A DNA stretch of 64,000 bases. Source: Enterocloster clostridioformis (GTDB taxonomy: Bacteria; Bacillota; Clostridia; Lachnospirales; Lachnospiraceae). The translations under genes were made by a program, and so were the position numbers. The DNA is taken from positions 5,327,634 to 5,391,633 of the forward strand of contig NZ_JAIWZC010000001.1 in assembly GCF_020297485.1 (NCBI RefSeq), written 5' to 3'. Shown in pieces: positions 16,897-25,279 of this stretch. The first letter of the stretch is position 1. Each line of letters begins with the position of its first letter. The notes beneath the pieces were generated by a model. That model searched no databases, had not been told where the DNA came from, and saw only the letters and a list, made by a program, of their open reading frames with translations.

Positions 16897-17705
16897 TATT
16901 GGACAGGAATATAAATGTCAGTCTGGCTGTCAGGATGATAAAATCCCAGAAACCGTTCATCGTACAGCTCAAAATCCTCTCTGCCGTCCAACTTTTCCTG
17001 GGTGGTGAGGGACCATGTGCCCCAGATATACTGATAGGTCAGCGGCAGGCTCTTTAGGGAACCTGTGTGGGTGAACACGGCATACTTTCCGCCGGGAATG
17101 GTCTTATACACCAGGGGAGGAGGAAGGACAGACATGGAGCTGACTTCCACGGACACCACCTCGGAGAACGGCAGATCGTCGCTCATGGTGTACAGGGTGT
17201 TTCCCTCACCGCAGGATTCACATATGCCAAAGCCCCGGCCGTGAGGAAGCTGGCCGGGAATCTGCGGCACCAGGTCAAGAAAACGGGTCCAGAGCTGGGG
17301 AATCTGGTTGTTCCTCAGGGTAGTGCGGTCTCTCAGGCCGGCGGTGAGGATATCGGGAATCTCCACGATCCGGGGGCGGACCGTTAAGGAGTCTGTCAGA
17401 TGGGCCAGCAGGTGCTGGTCCGCTTTTGGTTTCTGGCTTATGATGACATCCAGCCGTTTTTTCCGGTAGCAGGCCGGACTTGTATGGTAGACGGCCTTAA
17501 AGGCCCTGCTGAAGGCTTCGCCGGATTCAAACCCATGGTCCAGCGCAATGTCAATGACGCGTCTCTCCGTGTAGACCAGTTCCCTGGCAGCATGGGACAG
17601 GCGCCGCTTTTTTATATAGCTGCCCACGCTCTCCCCGAGGACGGCGGAGAACTGGCGGTTTAAGTGGTAATAAGAATATCCTGCCTCCCTGGCGGCATCC
17701 TCCAC
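16896..17705 (-). CDS. AraC-type regulator with GyrI-like effector domain, N-terminally truncated
   Basis: An open frame of 269 aa. Residues 1-95 are an AraC DNA-binding domain entering part-way through the first HTH (EDAAREAGYSYYHLNRQFS), with the second HTH intact (VIDIALDHGFESGEAFSRAFK). Residues 110-269 form a GyrI-like small-molecule binding domain (Rob/SoxS-associated type, YAVFTHTGSLKSLPLTYQYIW). The usual first helix of 15-20 residues and any ribosome site or promoter are missing. The only start is a GTG inside sequence that continues from the upstream peptidase gene. It is probably a 5'-deleted remnant fused out of frame to that gene. Confidence 0.75.
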   Translation of the reverse strand: MEDAAREAGYSYYHLNRQFSAVLGESVGSYIKKRRLSHAARELVYTERRVIDIALDHGFESGEAFSRAFKAVYHTSPACYRKKRLDVIISQKPKADQHLLAHLTDSLTVRPRIVEIPDILTAGLRDRTTLRNNQIPQLWTRFLDLVPQIPGQLPHGRGFGICESCGEGNTLYTMSDDLPFSEVVSVEVSSMSVLPPPLVYKTIPGGKYAVFTHTGSLKSLPLTYQYIWGTWSLTTQEKLDGREDFELYDERFLGFYHPDSQTDIYIPVQ

Positions 17706-18342
17706 GGTGAAGGTTGTATGCCACAGGCATGTCTTTCAGCATGGACAATGCCTCCTTTACATCGCGGCAGTTTTCCAGCAGGGTACGGACCACGGCCCAG
17801 AACTGAAGTCCGGCGACCGCGGGCCTGCGCATCTCGGGCAGGGGGCCGACAGGAAAACCGCTGGAGCTCAGCGTGACGGTCAGTCCCATTTCATTGATGC
17901 CGTCGTCCCGGCCGATTCCCAGCACGCTGGTGCCTATGTGTGTATATTTTCCGGTGATGCGGGTTTTTATGACAGTAAAGTCCTCCGCCTCATCGTTGAA
18001 TTCATAATTCCGGGCAGCCATGGGATGGCCGGAGGCTGTCATGGAGGGCAGAAGGGCCAGATGGCTGCAGCGAGGCGTAAGCCAGGTCATGCCGTAATAG
18101 AGAACCTGCTCCGGCGCGCAGCCCAGGGCATCGGCAAATCCGGCCAGCTCCTGCGTAAGTCCGGGACACCAGCGGCGGAAACACTGGCTGGCCTGGTTAA
18201 ACTGTGTCAGGCCGAAGCCGGGGAAACCGCTTGAGAACCGTTTTTTGAGGCCGGGGACGGACGCCAGACGGCTGCCCAACAGGCGGCCGGCCTCGTAGCT
18301 GCTTCCTGAGAGCTCCAGGGCATGTGTATGTATGGTTTTCAT
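17551..18342 (-). CDS. C45-type peptidase (acyltransferase-like Ntn hydrolase), C-terminally truncated
   Basis: The first about 211 residues match the C45/choloylglycine-hydrolase-like family: SYEAGRLLGSRL near 15, LGCAPEQVLYYGMTWLTPRCSHLA around 73-97 with the nucleophile-position Cys, and MAARNYEFNDE near 108. These are N-terminal nucleophile amidohydrolases. After VAYNL (about base 17710) the family sequence stops, and 52 unrelated residues follow, because the frame now runs antisense-free through the AraC gene in another phase. A strong AGGAGG precedes the ATG at 18342. The full-length enzyme should be about 100 residues longer in its own sequence, so the product is likely inactive. Confidence 0.75.
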   Translation of the reverse strand: MKTIHTHALELSGSSYEAGRLLGSRLASVPGLKKRFSSGFPGFGLTQFNQASQCFRRWCPGLTQELAGFADALGCAPEQVLYYGMTWLTPRCSHLALLPSMTASGHPMAARNYEFNDEAEDFTVIKTRITGKYTHIGTSVLGIGRDDGINEMGLTVTLSSSGFPVGPLPEMRRPAVAGLQFWAVVRTLLENCRDVKEALSMLKDMPVAYNLHRGGCRQGGRIFLLPLKPPVLRRPRGERGQLYKKAAPVPCCQGTGLHGETRH

Positions 18343-18642
18343 AGGGATACCTCCTCTTGTTGTTATATCTCTATTTTAGGTGAAATAAAGGAGGAATCAT
18401 GATATTTCCTGCGGAATTTGATAGCAGATTCCCGCTGTCCGGGTTTATGGGTCCAATATATCATATCCGGGGCAAAAACAAAAGACGCCGGGAAAAGGTC
18501 CAAAGGTCAAAGCAGATGAGTGAAAACAAAGTTTAAGTATAATATAGTTGTGATTGCAGGATGATAGAGATATAATGGCAGAAAATACAGTTTGCGCCGG
18601 ACCCGCGAAAAATCTGCGGGACGGCCGGCAGAAAGGGGCGCT
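18343..18642. other. Divergent intergenic region
   Basis: About 300 bases separate the minus-strand peptidase from the plus-strand acyltransferase. A TATAAT at 18538-18543, about 100 bases before the acyltransferase start, may be its -10 box, but no good -35 is present. AAAGGTC occurs twice near 18494-18508. I see no RNA gene or mobile element here. Confidence 0.4.
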
Positions 18643-20490
18643 ATGAAGAAGAATCCCCAGGGAAAACGGTGGCACAGGCTGGATAACACAGGTAAAATAT
18701 TCCCTATGATAGCCAATGAAAACCTGAGCAACGTATTCCGTATTTCCGTAACATTAAAAGAAGAGATAGATCCTGGTCTGCTGGACCGGGCGCTGGAAGA
18801 AGTCCTGCCCCGGTTTGGCGGGTTCAAGGTGAAGCTAAAGAGGGGCTTTTTCTGGTATTACTTCGAGGAGAACAAACGCCAGCCCTTTGTTGAGCAGGAG
18901 AGCAGCTGGCCCTGCCGCTATATCGACCCCAAGAGCAACCAGCTCTACCTGTTCCGCGTAAGCTATTATGGGGCCAGAATTAATTTGGAGGTATTCCATG
19001 CGGTGACGGATGGCATGGGAGCAGTGAATTTTCTGAAGGAACTGACCGCAGGCTACCTGGAGTTAAAGCGGGGAGGCCGAAGCAGGGATGTGGGGCCGGG
19101 GGAAGGCGAGTCCGCCCAGACAGAGGACAGCTACCTGAAGCATTACCGGAAAATGCGGACCAGACGCTACAGCTCCCGTCCTGCGCTGCGCCTTACAGGG
19201 AGATATATACCCTTTGGGGGACAGAGCGTGGTTCACGGTTACGCGGACACAGGAGAGCTGAAGGCAGTGAGCCGTAAAATGGGGGTCAGTATCACGAAGT
19301 ACCTGACGGCCTGCCTGATCTGGTCCATTTCCAGGGTATACCAGGAGGAAGAACAGGAGGGACGCCACATCGGTGTGAACCTTCCCATTAACCTGAGGGC
19401 CTTCTTTGGCTCCAACACAGCCTCCAACTTTTTCGCGGTGACAGCCATTGACCATGAACCCGGACAGGGCAGGGATGAATTTGAGGAGATTCTCGCATCC
19501 GTATGCAGACAGATGGACGAGAAGATTGTGAAGGAAAAGCTGGAGGAGACCATATCCTACAACGTCTCAAATGAGAAAAAATGGTATGTCCGCATCCTTC
19601 CGCTGTTTGTCAAGTGGCTGGCTCTTGGCTTCATTTTCCGCCGCAATGACAGGGCCCATACCATTACCTTATCCAATATCGGACTTATCTCCATGGACCG
19701 GGAGTATCAGGAGGATATTGAAGGGTTTTGCATGCTGATTGGCGTGTCTGAGCGCCAGCCCGCCAAATGCGGCGTGTGTTCCTTTGGTGACAGGACAGTC
19801 ATTACCTTCACCAAGGTATTCCAGGATTCCAGGCTGGAGGAATGTTTTTTCGGCCGCCTGAGGTCAGACGGAATTCCGGTGGAGCTGGAGAGCAACGGCG
19901 TTATCATGCCGGAGTCGGATAAGGGGAATTATCCGGTGATTCAGCATGGCGAGAGCATATGGAAAAAACTGGTACTGGTATGCTACGGGGTATTGGCTGT
20001 GGTGGCCCTGTTTCTGGGATTGGTGAATATCGCTACCTATGACGGACTCTGGTGGTCCGGGATTGCCATACCGGGAATCGCCTATGTGGGGCTGACCCTC
20101 CGGTATTCCATCCTGCGCCATGCCAACCTGGGAAAATCACTGCTGATACAAACGGTCGGCATGCAGATTCTGCTTGTGATGATAGACCGGGTCCTGGGAT
20201 TTGAGGGCTGGTCCGTCAACTATGCTGTGCCGGGAACCATACTGTTTGCGGATGCGGCCGTGGTGCTGCTCATTGTTGTAAACCGTTTGAACTGGCAGAG
20301 CTATTTCATGTACCAGATCGCTATTACGGTTTTCAGCTTTATCCCCCTGATTTTATGGGCCGCAGGGCTGGTCACGCATCCGGCCATGGCAATCATAACA
20401 GTAATACTGACCGTGGGAATCCTGGCTTTGACCATATTTCTGGGGGACAGGAGATTTAAGAACGAACTCATCAGACGGTTTCATCTGTGA
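18643..20490 (+). CDS. Condensation-type acyltransferase with C-terminal membrane domain (DUF6320)
   Basis: A 615-aa protein. The N-terminal about 420 residues resemble alcohol acetyltransferase/condensation-type enzymes, with the catalytic HxxxDG motif as FHAVTDGMGAVNFL near 120 and a later NLPINLRAFFGSNTASNFF patch. The C-terminal about 170 residues contain about five membrane helices typical of DUF6320. The acyl acceptor is unknown. The start at 18643 follows GAAAGGGG. A frame extension upstream to 18592 has no ribosome site. It is followed 42 bases later by an esterase gene, forming an acylation/deacylation-type pair. Confidence 0.82.
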   Translation: MKKNPQGKRWHRLDNTGKIFPMIANENLSNVFRISVTLKEEIDPGLLDRALEEVLPRFGGFKVKLKRGFFWYYFEENKRQPFVEQESSWPCRYIDPKSNQLYLFRVSYYGARINLEVFHAVTDGMGAVNFLKELTAGYLELKRGGRSRDVGPGEGESAQTEDSYLKHYRKMRTRRYSSRPALRLTGRYIPFGGQSVVHGYADTGELKAVSRKMGVSITKYLTACLIWSISRVYQEEEQEGRHIGVNLPINLRAFFGSNTASNFFAVTAIDHEPGQGRDEFEEILASVCRQMDEKIVKEKLEETISYNVSNEKKWYVRILPLFVKWLALGFIFRRNDRAHTITLSNIGLISMDREYQEDIEGFCMLIGVSERQPAKCGVCSFGDRTVITFTKVFQDSRLEECFFGRLRSDGIPVELESNGVIMPESDKGNYPVIQHGESIWKKLVLVCYGVLAVVALFLGLVNIATYDGLWWSGIAIPGIAYVGLTLRYSILRHANLGKSLLIQTVGMQILLVMIDRVLGFEGWSVNYAVPGTILFADAAVVLLIVVNRLNWQSYFMYQIAITVFSFIPLILWAAGLVTHPAMAIITVILTVGILALTIFLGDRRFKNELIRRFHL

Positions 20491-20532
20491 TAACGGAGGG
20501 ACCCTGCATTTACAGAGAGGATACAGATAAGT

Positions 20533-21495
20533 ATGCGTAATAAAAATGTGAGTATACGGGGGGCGCTGGTGCGTGATATGATTCACGACATCATGGAAAC
20601 GTCCCTGGGAAAACCCATCCAGACAGGGGAGTTCAGGAAAAATCCCGTGGAACCGGCCTGGGTATGCCCATCTGGCTACGAGTATGAAATCATTGACAGG
20701 GAACCCTTTAAAATGGAGTATCTTAAGCCGGAGGGAGTGGTCACCGGCAGGGTGGTGCTTCAGCTTCACGGAGGCGGATATATAGGCCCCATGAAGAATA
20801 TTTACAGGAAGTTTTCCGTGCGCTACAGCCGGCTCAGCTATGGCGGGGACGTGCTGACCGTGGATTACAGGGTGGCGCCGGAGCACCCTTATCCGGCGGC
20901 CCTGGAGGATGTAATTCACGCCTACCAGTGGCTGATTAAGGAAAAACACTACAGGCCGGGACAGGTGGTGGTGGCCGGTGATTCGGCGGGAGGCGGCCTG
21001 GCTCTGGCCCTGTGCCTTTACCTCAGGGACCATGGAATGCCTCAGCCCGCAGGCCTGGTACTCATGTCCCCATGGGCTGATTTGACATGCAGCGGGGACA
21101 GTTATGAGTTTAACTTTGAACATGATCCTCTCTTTGGCAATTCGCGGGAGAGCATGCTTTATAATTCCTCATACATCGGCGGGTCTGATCCCAGGGACCC
21201 TTATATATCGCCGGTATTCGGGGATTTCAGGGGCCTGCCGCCCATGCTTTTTCAGGCGGGCAGCCATGAGATGCTTTTAAGTGATACGCTGGAGGCGGCC
21301 CAAAATGCCCGGAGGGCCGGAGTGAAGCGCCGGGTGTCCGTGTATGAGGGGATGTTTCATGTGTTCCAGATGAGTATGGACCTGGTTCCGGAGAGCCGGG
21401 AGGCCTGGGATGAGGTGGCCCGGTTCATGCAGATTGTATACAAGATTGACAGGAGGCCCGCGGGGCAGATTGTAAAGAAGGTAAAGAGAAGATGA
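20533..21495 (+). CDS. Alpha/beta hydrolase, acetyl-esterase (HSL-like) family
   Basis: A 320-aa esterase. The oxyanion motif LHGGGYIG is near residue 78, the nucleophile elbow GDSAGGGLALAL near 152, the acidic residue lies in the SDPRDPYISPVFG region, and the catalytic His in EGMFHVFQMS near 280. This is the hormone-sensitive-lipase branch that hydrolyses short acyl esters. No signal peptide is seen, so it should be cytoplasmic. It sits directly behind the acyltransferase gene and the terminator at 21515-21553 closes the pair. Confidence 0.9.
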   Translation: MRNKNVSIRGALVRDMIHDIMETSLGKPIQTGEFRKNPVEPAWVCPSGYEYEIIDREPFKMEYLKPEGVVTGRVVLQLHGGGYIGPMKNIYRKFSVRYSRLSYGGDVLTVDYRVAPEHPYPAALEDVIHAYQWLIKEKHYRPGQVVVAGDSAGGGLALALCLYLRDHGMPQPAGLVLMSPWADLTCSGDSYEFNFEHDPLFGNSRESMLYNSSYIGGSDPRDPYISPVFGDFRGLPPMLFQAGSHEMLLSDTLEAAQNARRAGVKRRVSVYEGMFHVFQMSMDLVPESREAWDEVARFMQIVYKIDRRPAGQIVKKVKRR

Positions 21496-21514
21496 TAGAA
21501 GCTAAATCAGTATT

Positions 21515-21553
21515 GGCAGCACAGCCCCCGACGGGCCGGTGCTGCCTTTTTTT
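21515..21553 (+). terminator. Strong intrinsic terminator before spoIIIAA
   Basis: An 8-bp stem GGCAGCAC / GTGCTGCC with a GC-rich loop is followed by seven T residues. It separates the esterase gene from the sporulation operon. Confidence 0.9.
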
Positions 21554-21611
21554 CGGCTCCAGTCATATTTTTGGACACGTTTCATATATTGAGGTAAAAG
21601 GGGTGAAGATT

Positions 21612-22685
21612 ATGGCTGGCAGGGAAGAAGTCCTGAAAATATTTCCAAGGGACCTGCGGACAATACTTGGACAGGTTACCGTGGATTTCGACAGGGTGCA
21701 GGAGATACGGATGAGAACCCAGAAACCGCTGCTGCTTATCTGCGGCGGCCGGGAATATGCGGTTAAAACAGATGGAAGCCTGGCAGTGGGGATTCCCGAT
21801 CCGCCGGTAAGGGATATCCGGGGAAGCGGCCGCTGCCAGGAACAGGAACCGTACTGGGCCAGGGCAGGAATCGTCACGGTCAGTCAGGCTCAGATGAAGG
21901 AGACCGTGGAATATATGTGCAGTTTTTCCCTCTATGCAGCGGAAGAAGAGCTGCGTCAGGGATTCATCACCATACAGGGCGGACACCGGATTGGGGTGGC
22001 AGGCAGAACCATGGCTCTTGGACAGGATATACGGCTCATGAAATCCATTTCCTTCATCAATATACGGGTAGCCCATCAGATTCAGGGCTGTGCCAACCAG
22101 GTGATGGAGTATCTGTATTCGGATGACGGCCGCTTCCTGAATACATTGGTAATATCGCCGCCCAGGTGCGGCAAGACGACTCTGCTCCGGGACATTATCC
22201 GCCAGGTCTCGGACGGACCCAGGACCCAGCGCGCCGGCAGAAGGATACCGGGGGTGTCCGTGGGGGTGGTGGATGAGCGGTCTGAGTTAGGGGCCTGCTA
22301 TCAGGGGGTGCCTCAGAACGATCTGGGCATGAGAACCGATGTACTGGACTGCTGTCCAAAAAGCCAGGGCATGATGATGTTAGTAAGGTCCATGGCGCCT
22401 CAGGTCATAGCTGTGGATGAGATTGGAAGCAGGGAGGATGTACAGGCCATTGAATATGTGAGAAACTGCGGCTGTTCTCTGGCAGCCACCATCCACGGCA
22501 GTTCGCTGGAGGACATCATGCAGAAGCCGGCTGTGGGGGAACTGATTCACCAGGGAGCCTTTGAGCGGATGATACTGCTGGACTGCCGGGGAGCGGCAGG
22601 CCATGTGGCGTCTATATGGGACGGCGGTGGAAATGTCCTATATGCGGATGGGAGCGTAAAGGAGGCGGAACATGGCAGCATTTAA
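21612..22685 (+). CDS. spoIIIAA: Stage III sporulation protein AA (ATPase)
   Basis: A 357-aa secretion-type ATPase that powers the SpoIIIA-SpoIIQ channel between mother cell and forespore. The Walker A is visible as PPRCGKTTLLRD near 190, and the Walker B-like segment as VIAVDEIGSREDVQAI near 270. A further motif, GVVDERSELGA, lies near 225. The start at 21612 follows AAAAGGGGTGAAG. The frame extension to 21492 overlaps the terminator and is rejected. It is the first gene of the complete spoIIIA operon and overlaps spoIIIAB by 14 bases. Confidence 0.95.
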   Translation: MAGREEVLKIFPRDLRTILGQVTVDFDRVQEIRMRTQKPLLLICGGREYAVKTDGSLAVGIPDPPVRDIRGSGRCQEQEPYWARAGIVTVSQAQMKETVEYMCSFSLYAAEEELRQGFITIQGGHRIGVAGRTMALGQDIRLMKSISFINIRVAHQIQGCANQVMEYLYSDDGRFLNTLVISPPRCGKTTLLRDIIRQVSDGPRTQRAGRRIPGVSVGVVDERSELGACYQGVPQNDLGMRTDVLDCCPKSQGMMMLVRSMAPQVIAVDEIGSREDVQAIEYVRNCGCSLAATIHGSSLEDIMQKPAVGELIHQGAFERMILLDCRGAAGHVASIWDGGGNVLYADGSVKEAEHGSI

Positions 22686-23205
22686 GTGGACAGGGGCAAT
22701 TCTGGTGCTGTTTTCCGCAGGCGGACTGGGAATCTGGTCTGCCATGCAGTGGAAAGGGCGGCTGAGGATGCTGGAGATCCTCAGACAGATGATATATTTC
22801 TTAAAAGGCGAGATTACATACAGCCGGGCACCGCTGGCAGAAGCCCTGGAGCGGGTGGGGAAACGGGAGCCGGGACCACTGGGGGGCCTGTTTGAGGCCG
22901 CGGCGGAGGGAATATATATGCAGGAGGGAGAATCCCTTCAGGAGATATGGAGGCGCCAGGTGATGGACCTGAATACAGACGGGGGCCGGATTCCCCTGGT
23001 ACAGGAGGATTTGGAACAGCTGGCCCATCTGGGGGAACATCTGGGATATCTGGATGTGGACATGCAGGAGCGGACCCTTAAGCTGTATCTGGAACAGCTG
23101 GATTTGACCATTGATTATCTCAGACAGAACCAGAGGGAGAAATGCAGGCTGTATACAAGCCTGGGAATCATGGGAGGGATGTTTCTTGTGATTGTAATGT
23201 TCTGA
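22672..23205 (+). CDS. spoIIIAB: Stage III sporulation protein AB
   Basis: A 177-aa protein with an N-terminal membrane helix (residues 5-25) and a C-terminal helix (about 160-176), joined by a mostly helical cytoplasmic domain. This layout and the patches LRMLEILRQMIYFLKGEI and EKCRLYTSLGIMGG are typical of SpoIIIAB, a type II secretion GspF-like component. It overlaps spoIIIAA, indicating coupled translation. A 95-base gap with a CCTGTG/CACAGG hairpin at 23243-23257 precedes spoIIIAC. Confidence 0.93.
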   Translation: MAAFKWTGAILVLFSAGGLGIWSAMQWKGRLRMLEILRQMIYFLKGEITYSRAPLAEALERVGKREPGPLGGLFEAAAEGIYMQEGESLQEIWRRQVMDLNTDGGRIPLVQEDLEQLAHLGEHLGYLDVDMQERTLKLYLEQLDLTIDYLRQNQREKCRLYTSLGIMGGMFLVIVMF

Positions 23206-23300
23206 GACAAGTCAGGGACACATGCATTGTGATTGTGATGTGCCTGTGAAACACAGGAACCATTTATAAATATATATTTAAGAAGATTGAGGAGACGGCA

Positions 23301-23495
23301 ATGGGTGTAAATCTGATATTTCGCATAGCGGCAGTAGGAATCCTGGTATCTGTCATCTGCCAGGTATTAAAGCACAGCGGCCGGGATGAGCAGGCTTTCC
23401 TTACGAGTCTGGCCGGACTGGTGCTGGTATTATTCTGGATGATACCTTACATATACGACCTGTTTGAGACAATGAAGAATCTGTTTGCGCTGTAA
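23301..23495 (+). CDS. spoIIIAC: Stage III sporulation protein AC
   Basis: A 64-aa membrane protein with two helices (about 5-22 and 36-58), exactly the size of SpoIIIAC. The family signature KHSGRDEQAFLTSLAGLVL is evident. It forms a ring-like membrane part of the feeding-tube channel together with SpoIIIAD. AGGAGA precedes the ATG. Confidence 0.93.
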   Translation: MGVNLIFRIAAVGILVSVICQVLKHSGRDEQAFLTSLAGLVLVLFWMIPYIYDLFETMKNLFAL

Positions 23496-23522
23496 AAGGC
23501 GTCTTTTTAGGGAGGAAACCAT

Positions 23523-23909
23523 ATGACAATTATTACCATTGCGGCCGCGGGGATTGCCACGGTCCTGCTGGCGGTGCAGTTAAAGGGCTTAAAGGGAGAA
23601 TACGCCGCCTACATGGTCATGGCGGCAGGCGCCTTTATCTTCTTTTACGGAACCGGAAAGTTAAAGGATATACTGGAGGCCCTGGAACGGATTCAGGGCT
23701 ATATCAAGGTGAACAGCGTATATCTGGTGACGCTGCTTAAGATGGTGGGCATCACCTATGTGGCCGAATTTGCGTCAGGAATCTGCAAGGACGCGGGGTA
23801 CGGTTCCCTGGGAAACCAGATTGAAATATTCGGAAAGCTGTCTATTCTGGGTATCAGTATGCCCATTCTGCTGGCACTTTTTGGGACATTGGAGACATTT
23901 TTGGGATGA
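23523..23909 (+). CDS. spoIIIAD: Stage III sporulation protein AD
   Basis: A 128-aa protein with four membrane helices, related to SpoIIIAC. Typical patches are YAAYMVMAAGAFIFFY near 30, VTLLKMVGITYVAEFASGICKDAG around 70-92, and EIFGKLSILGISMPILLAL near 100. It is a channel component made in the mother cell. It overlaps spoIIIAE by 4 bases. Confidence 0.95.
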   Translation: MTIITIAAAGIATVLLAVQLKGLKGEYAAYMVMAAGAFIFFYGTGKLKDILEALERIQGYIKVNSVYLVTLLKMVGITYVAEFASGICKDAGYGSLGNQIEIFGKLSILGISMPILLALFGTLETFLG

Positions 23910-25225
23910 AGAGATGGATGAAATGGGGAGTCAGGAGCGCGGTTCTATGGGGGCTTGCGGTGCTGTTTGCCGGTGTCCCGGGATGGACAGGCAGCCCTGT
24001 TTACGGAGCTTCGGCGGGAGGGCAGCTGGAGGGACAGCCGGAAGAACAGCGGCAGGAGCAGCGGCAGGGACAATGGCGGGGACAGCCGGAAGAGCAGTGG
24101 CGGGGACAGCCGGAAGTTCAGGGCACAGAGACAGGCGTGGACCAGGCATTGCAGGATATGGGGCTTCAGGATGAGATGGAGGGGCTTCAGCAGTTTCTGG
24201 ACGATGTTATGGGGCAGCAGGACGGGGAAATGGAAGGACTTTCCTTCTGGGGACTGATGAAGGAGCTGATGAAAGGAAACCTGAAGGGTATCCTGGGACA
24301 GACCGGAATGGGACTTAAGAATGCTCTGTTCTCGCAGGTGGACAGGGGCGGCCAGATGCTGTTTCAGGTGGCTGCCATTGGTCTGATTGGAGCTGTGTTT
24401 ACCAATGTTTCTTCCGTATTTAAGGGCGGCCAGATTTCAGACACGGGTTTTTTCGTTACATATCTCCTGCTGTTTACATGTCTGGCAGCCAGTTTTTCCG
24501 CCAGCCTGCAGGTGGCTGCCCAGGTGATGGAACAGATACTGGAATTCATGAAGCTGCTCATGCCGGCCTACTATATGGCAGTGGCGTTTTCCGGCGGCAG
24601 CATGAGCGCCTTGGCACTGTATGAGTGTATGCTGGGCGCGGTGACAGGGGTACAATGGCTGTGCAGTACCGTCCTGCTGTCCATGGTCAGGATTTATGTG
24701 CTCATGGTACTGGGCAGCCATGTGGCGAAGGAGGCGCTGCTGTCAAAGCTGACTGAGCTGCTGGAGCAGGCCGTGGTGTGGAGTCTGCGGACCTTAACCG
24801 GGCTGGTGGTGGGATTTCATCTCATACAGGCCATGATACTTCCCTATGCCGACGCGGCAGGCCAGGCGGGAATGAAACGGCTCATGGAAATGATTCCGGG
24901 GCTGGGCCAGGGGGCGGGAGCCATGGCCCAGATGGTTCTGGGGTCAGGGGTGCTGATTAAGAATACAATGGGAGCCGCGGCTGTGGTGGTACTGGCTGTT
25001 ATATCCGCTGTTCCGGTGATGAAACTGACGGTCCTCATGGTTATGTACCAGTGCGTGGCCGCCGTGATGCAGCCTGTGTGCGACAAACGGGTGGTGTCCT
25101 GCGTGGCGGGCGTGTCCAAAGGACATAAGCTGCTGCTACAGATTGTGCTTTACTCCATGTTTCTGTTCATGATAGCCATAGCTGTCACATGCGCGTCCAC
25201 CAATGTAAATTATTTTGCCTCGTAA
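23906..25225 (+). CDS. spoIIIAE: Stage III sporulation protein AE
   Basis: A 439-aa polytopic membrane protein with an N-terminal signal-like helix. Membrane helices follow from about residue 150 onward (LFQVAAIGLIGAVF, YLLLFTCLAASFSAS, and so on), the SpoIIIAE pattern. The stretch at residues 35-75 is an unusual Gln/Glu/Gly-rich repeat encoded by a near-tandem GGACAGCCGGAAGAGCAG-type repeat at about 24031-24120. This linker lies between the signal and the conserved domain, so variation in it is probably tolerated. It is part of the channel that keeps the engulfed forespore metabolically active. Confidence 0.94.
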   Translation: MKRWMKWGVRSAVLWGLAVLFAGVPGWTGSPVYGASAGGQLEGQPEEQRQEQRQGQWRGQPEEQWRGQPEVQGTETGVDQALQDMGLQDEMEGLQQFLDDVMGQQDGEMEGLSFWGLMKELMKGNLKGILGQTGMGLKNALFSQVDRGGQMLFQVAAIGLIGAVFTNVSSVFKGGQISDTGFFVTYLLLFTCLAASFSASLQVAAQVMEQILEFMKLLMPAYYMAVAFSGGSMSALALYECMLGAVTGVQWLCSTVLLSMVRIYVLMVLGSHVAKEALLSKLTELLEQAVVWSLRTLTGLVVGFHLIQAMILPYADAAGQAGMKRLMEMIPGLGQGAGAMAQMVLGSGVLIKNTMGAAAVVVLAVISAVPVMKLTVLMVMYQCVAAVMQPVCDKRVVSCVAGVSKGHKLLLQIVLYSMFLFMIAIAVTCASTNVNYFAS

Positions 25226-25279
25226 CGGAGCGGACTGCAAAATGCCGGAACCTATGGTGCTTTATAAAAGGAGATGCCT

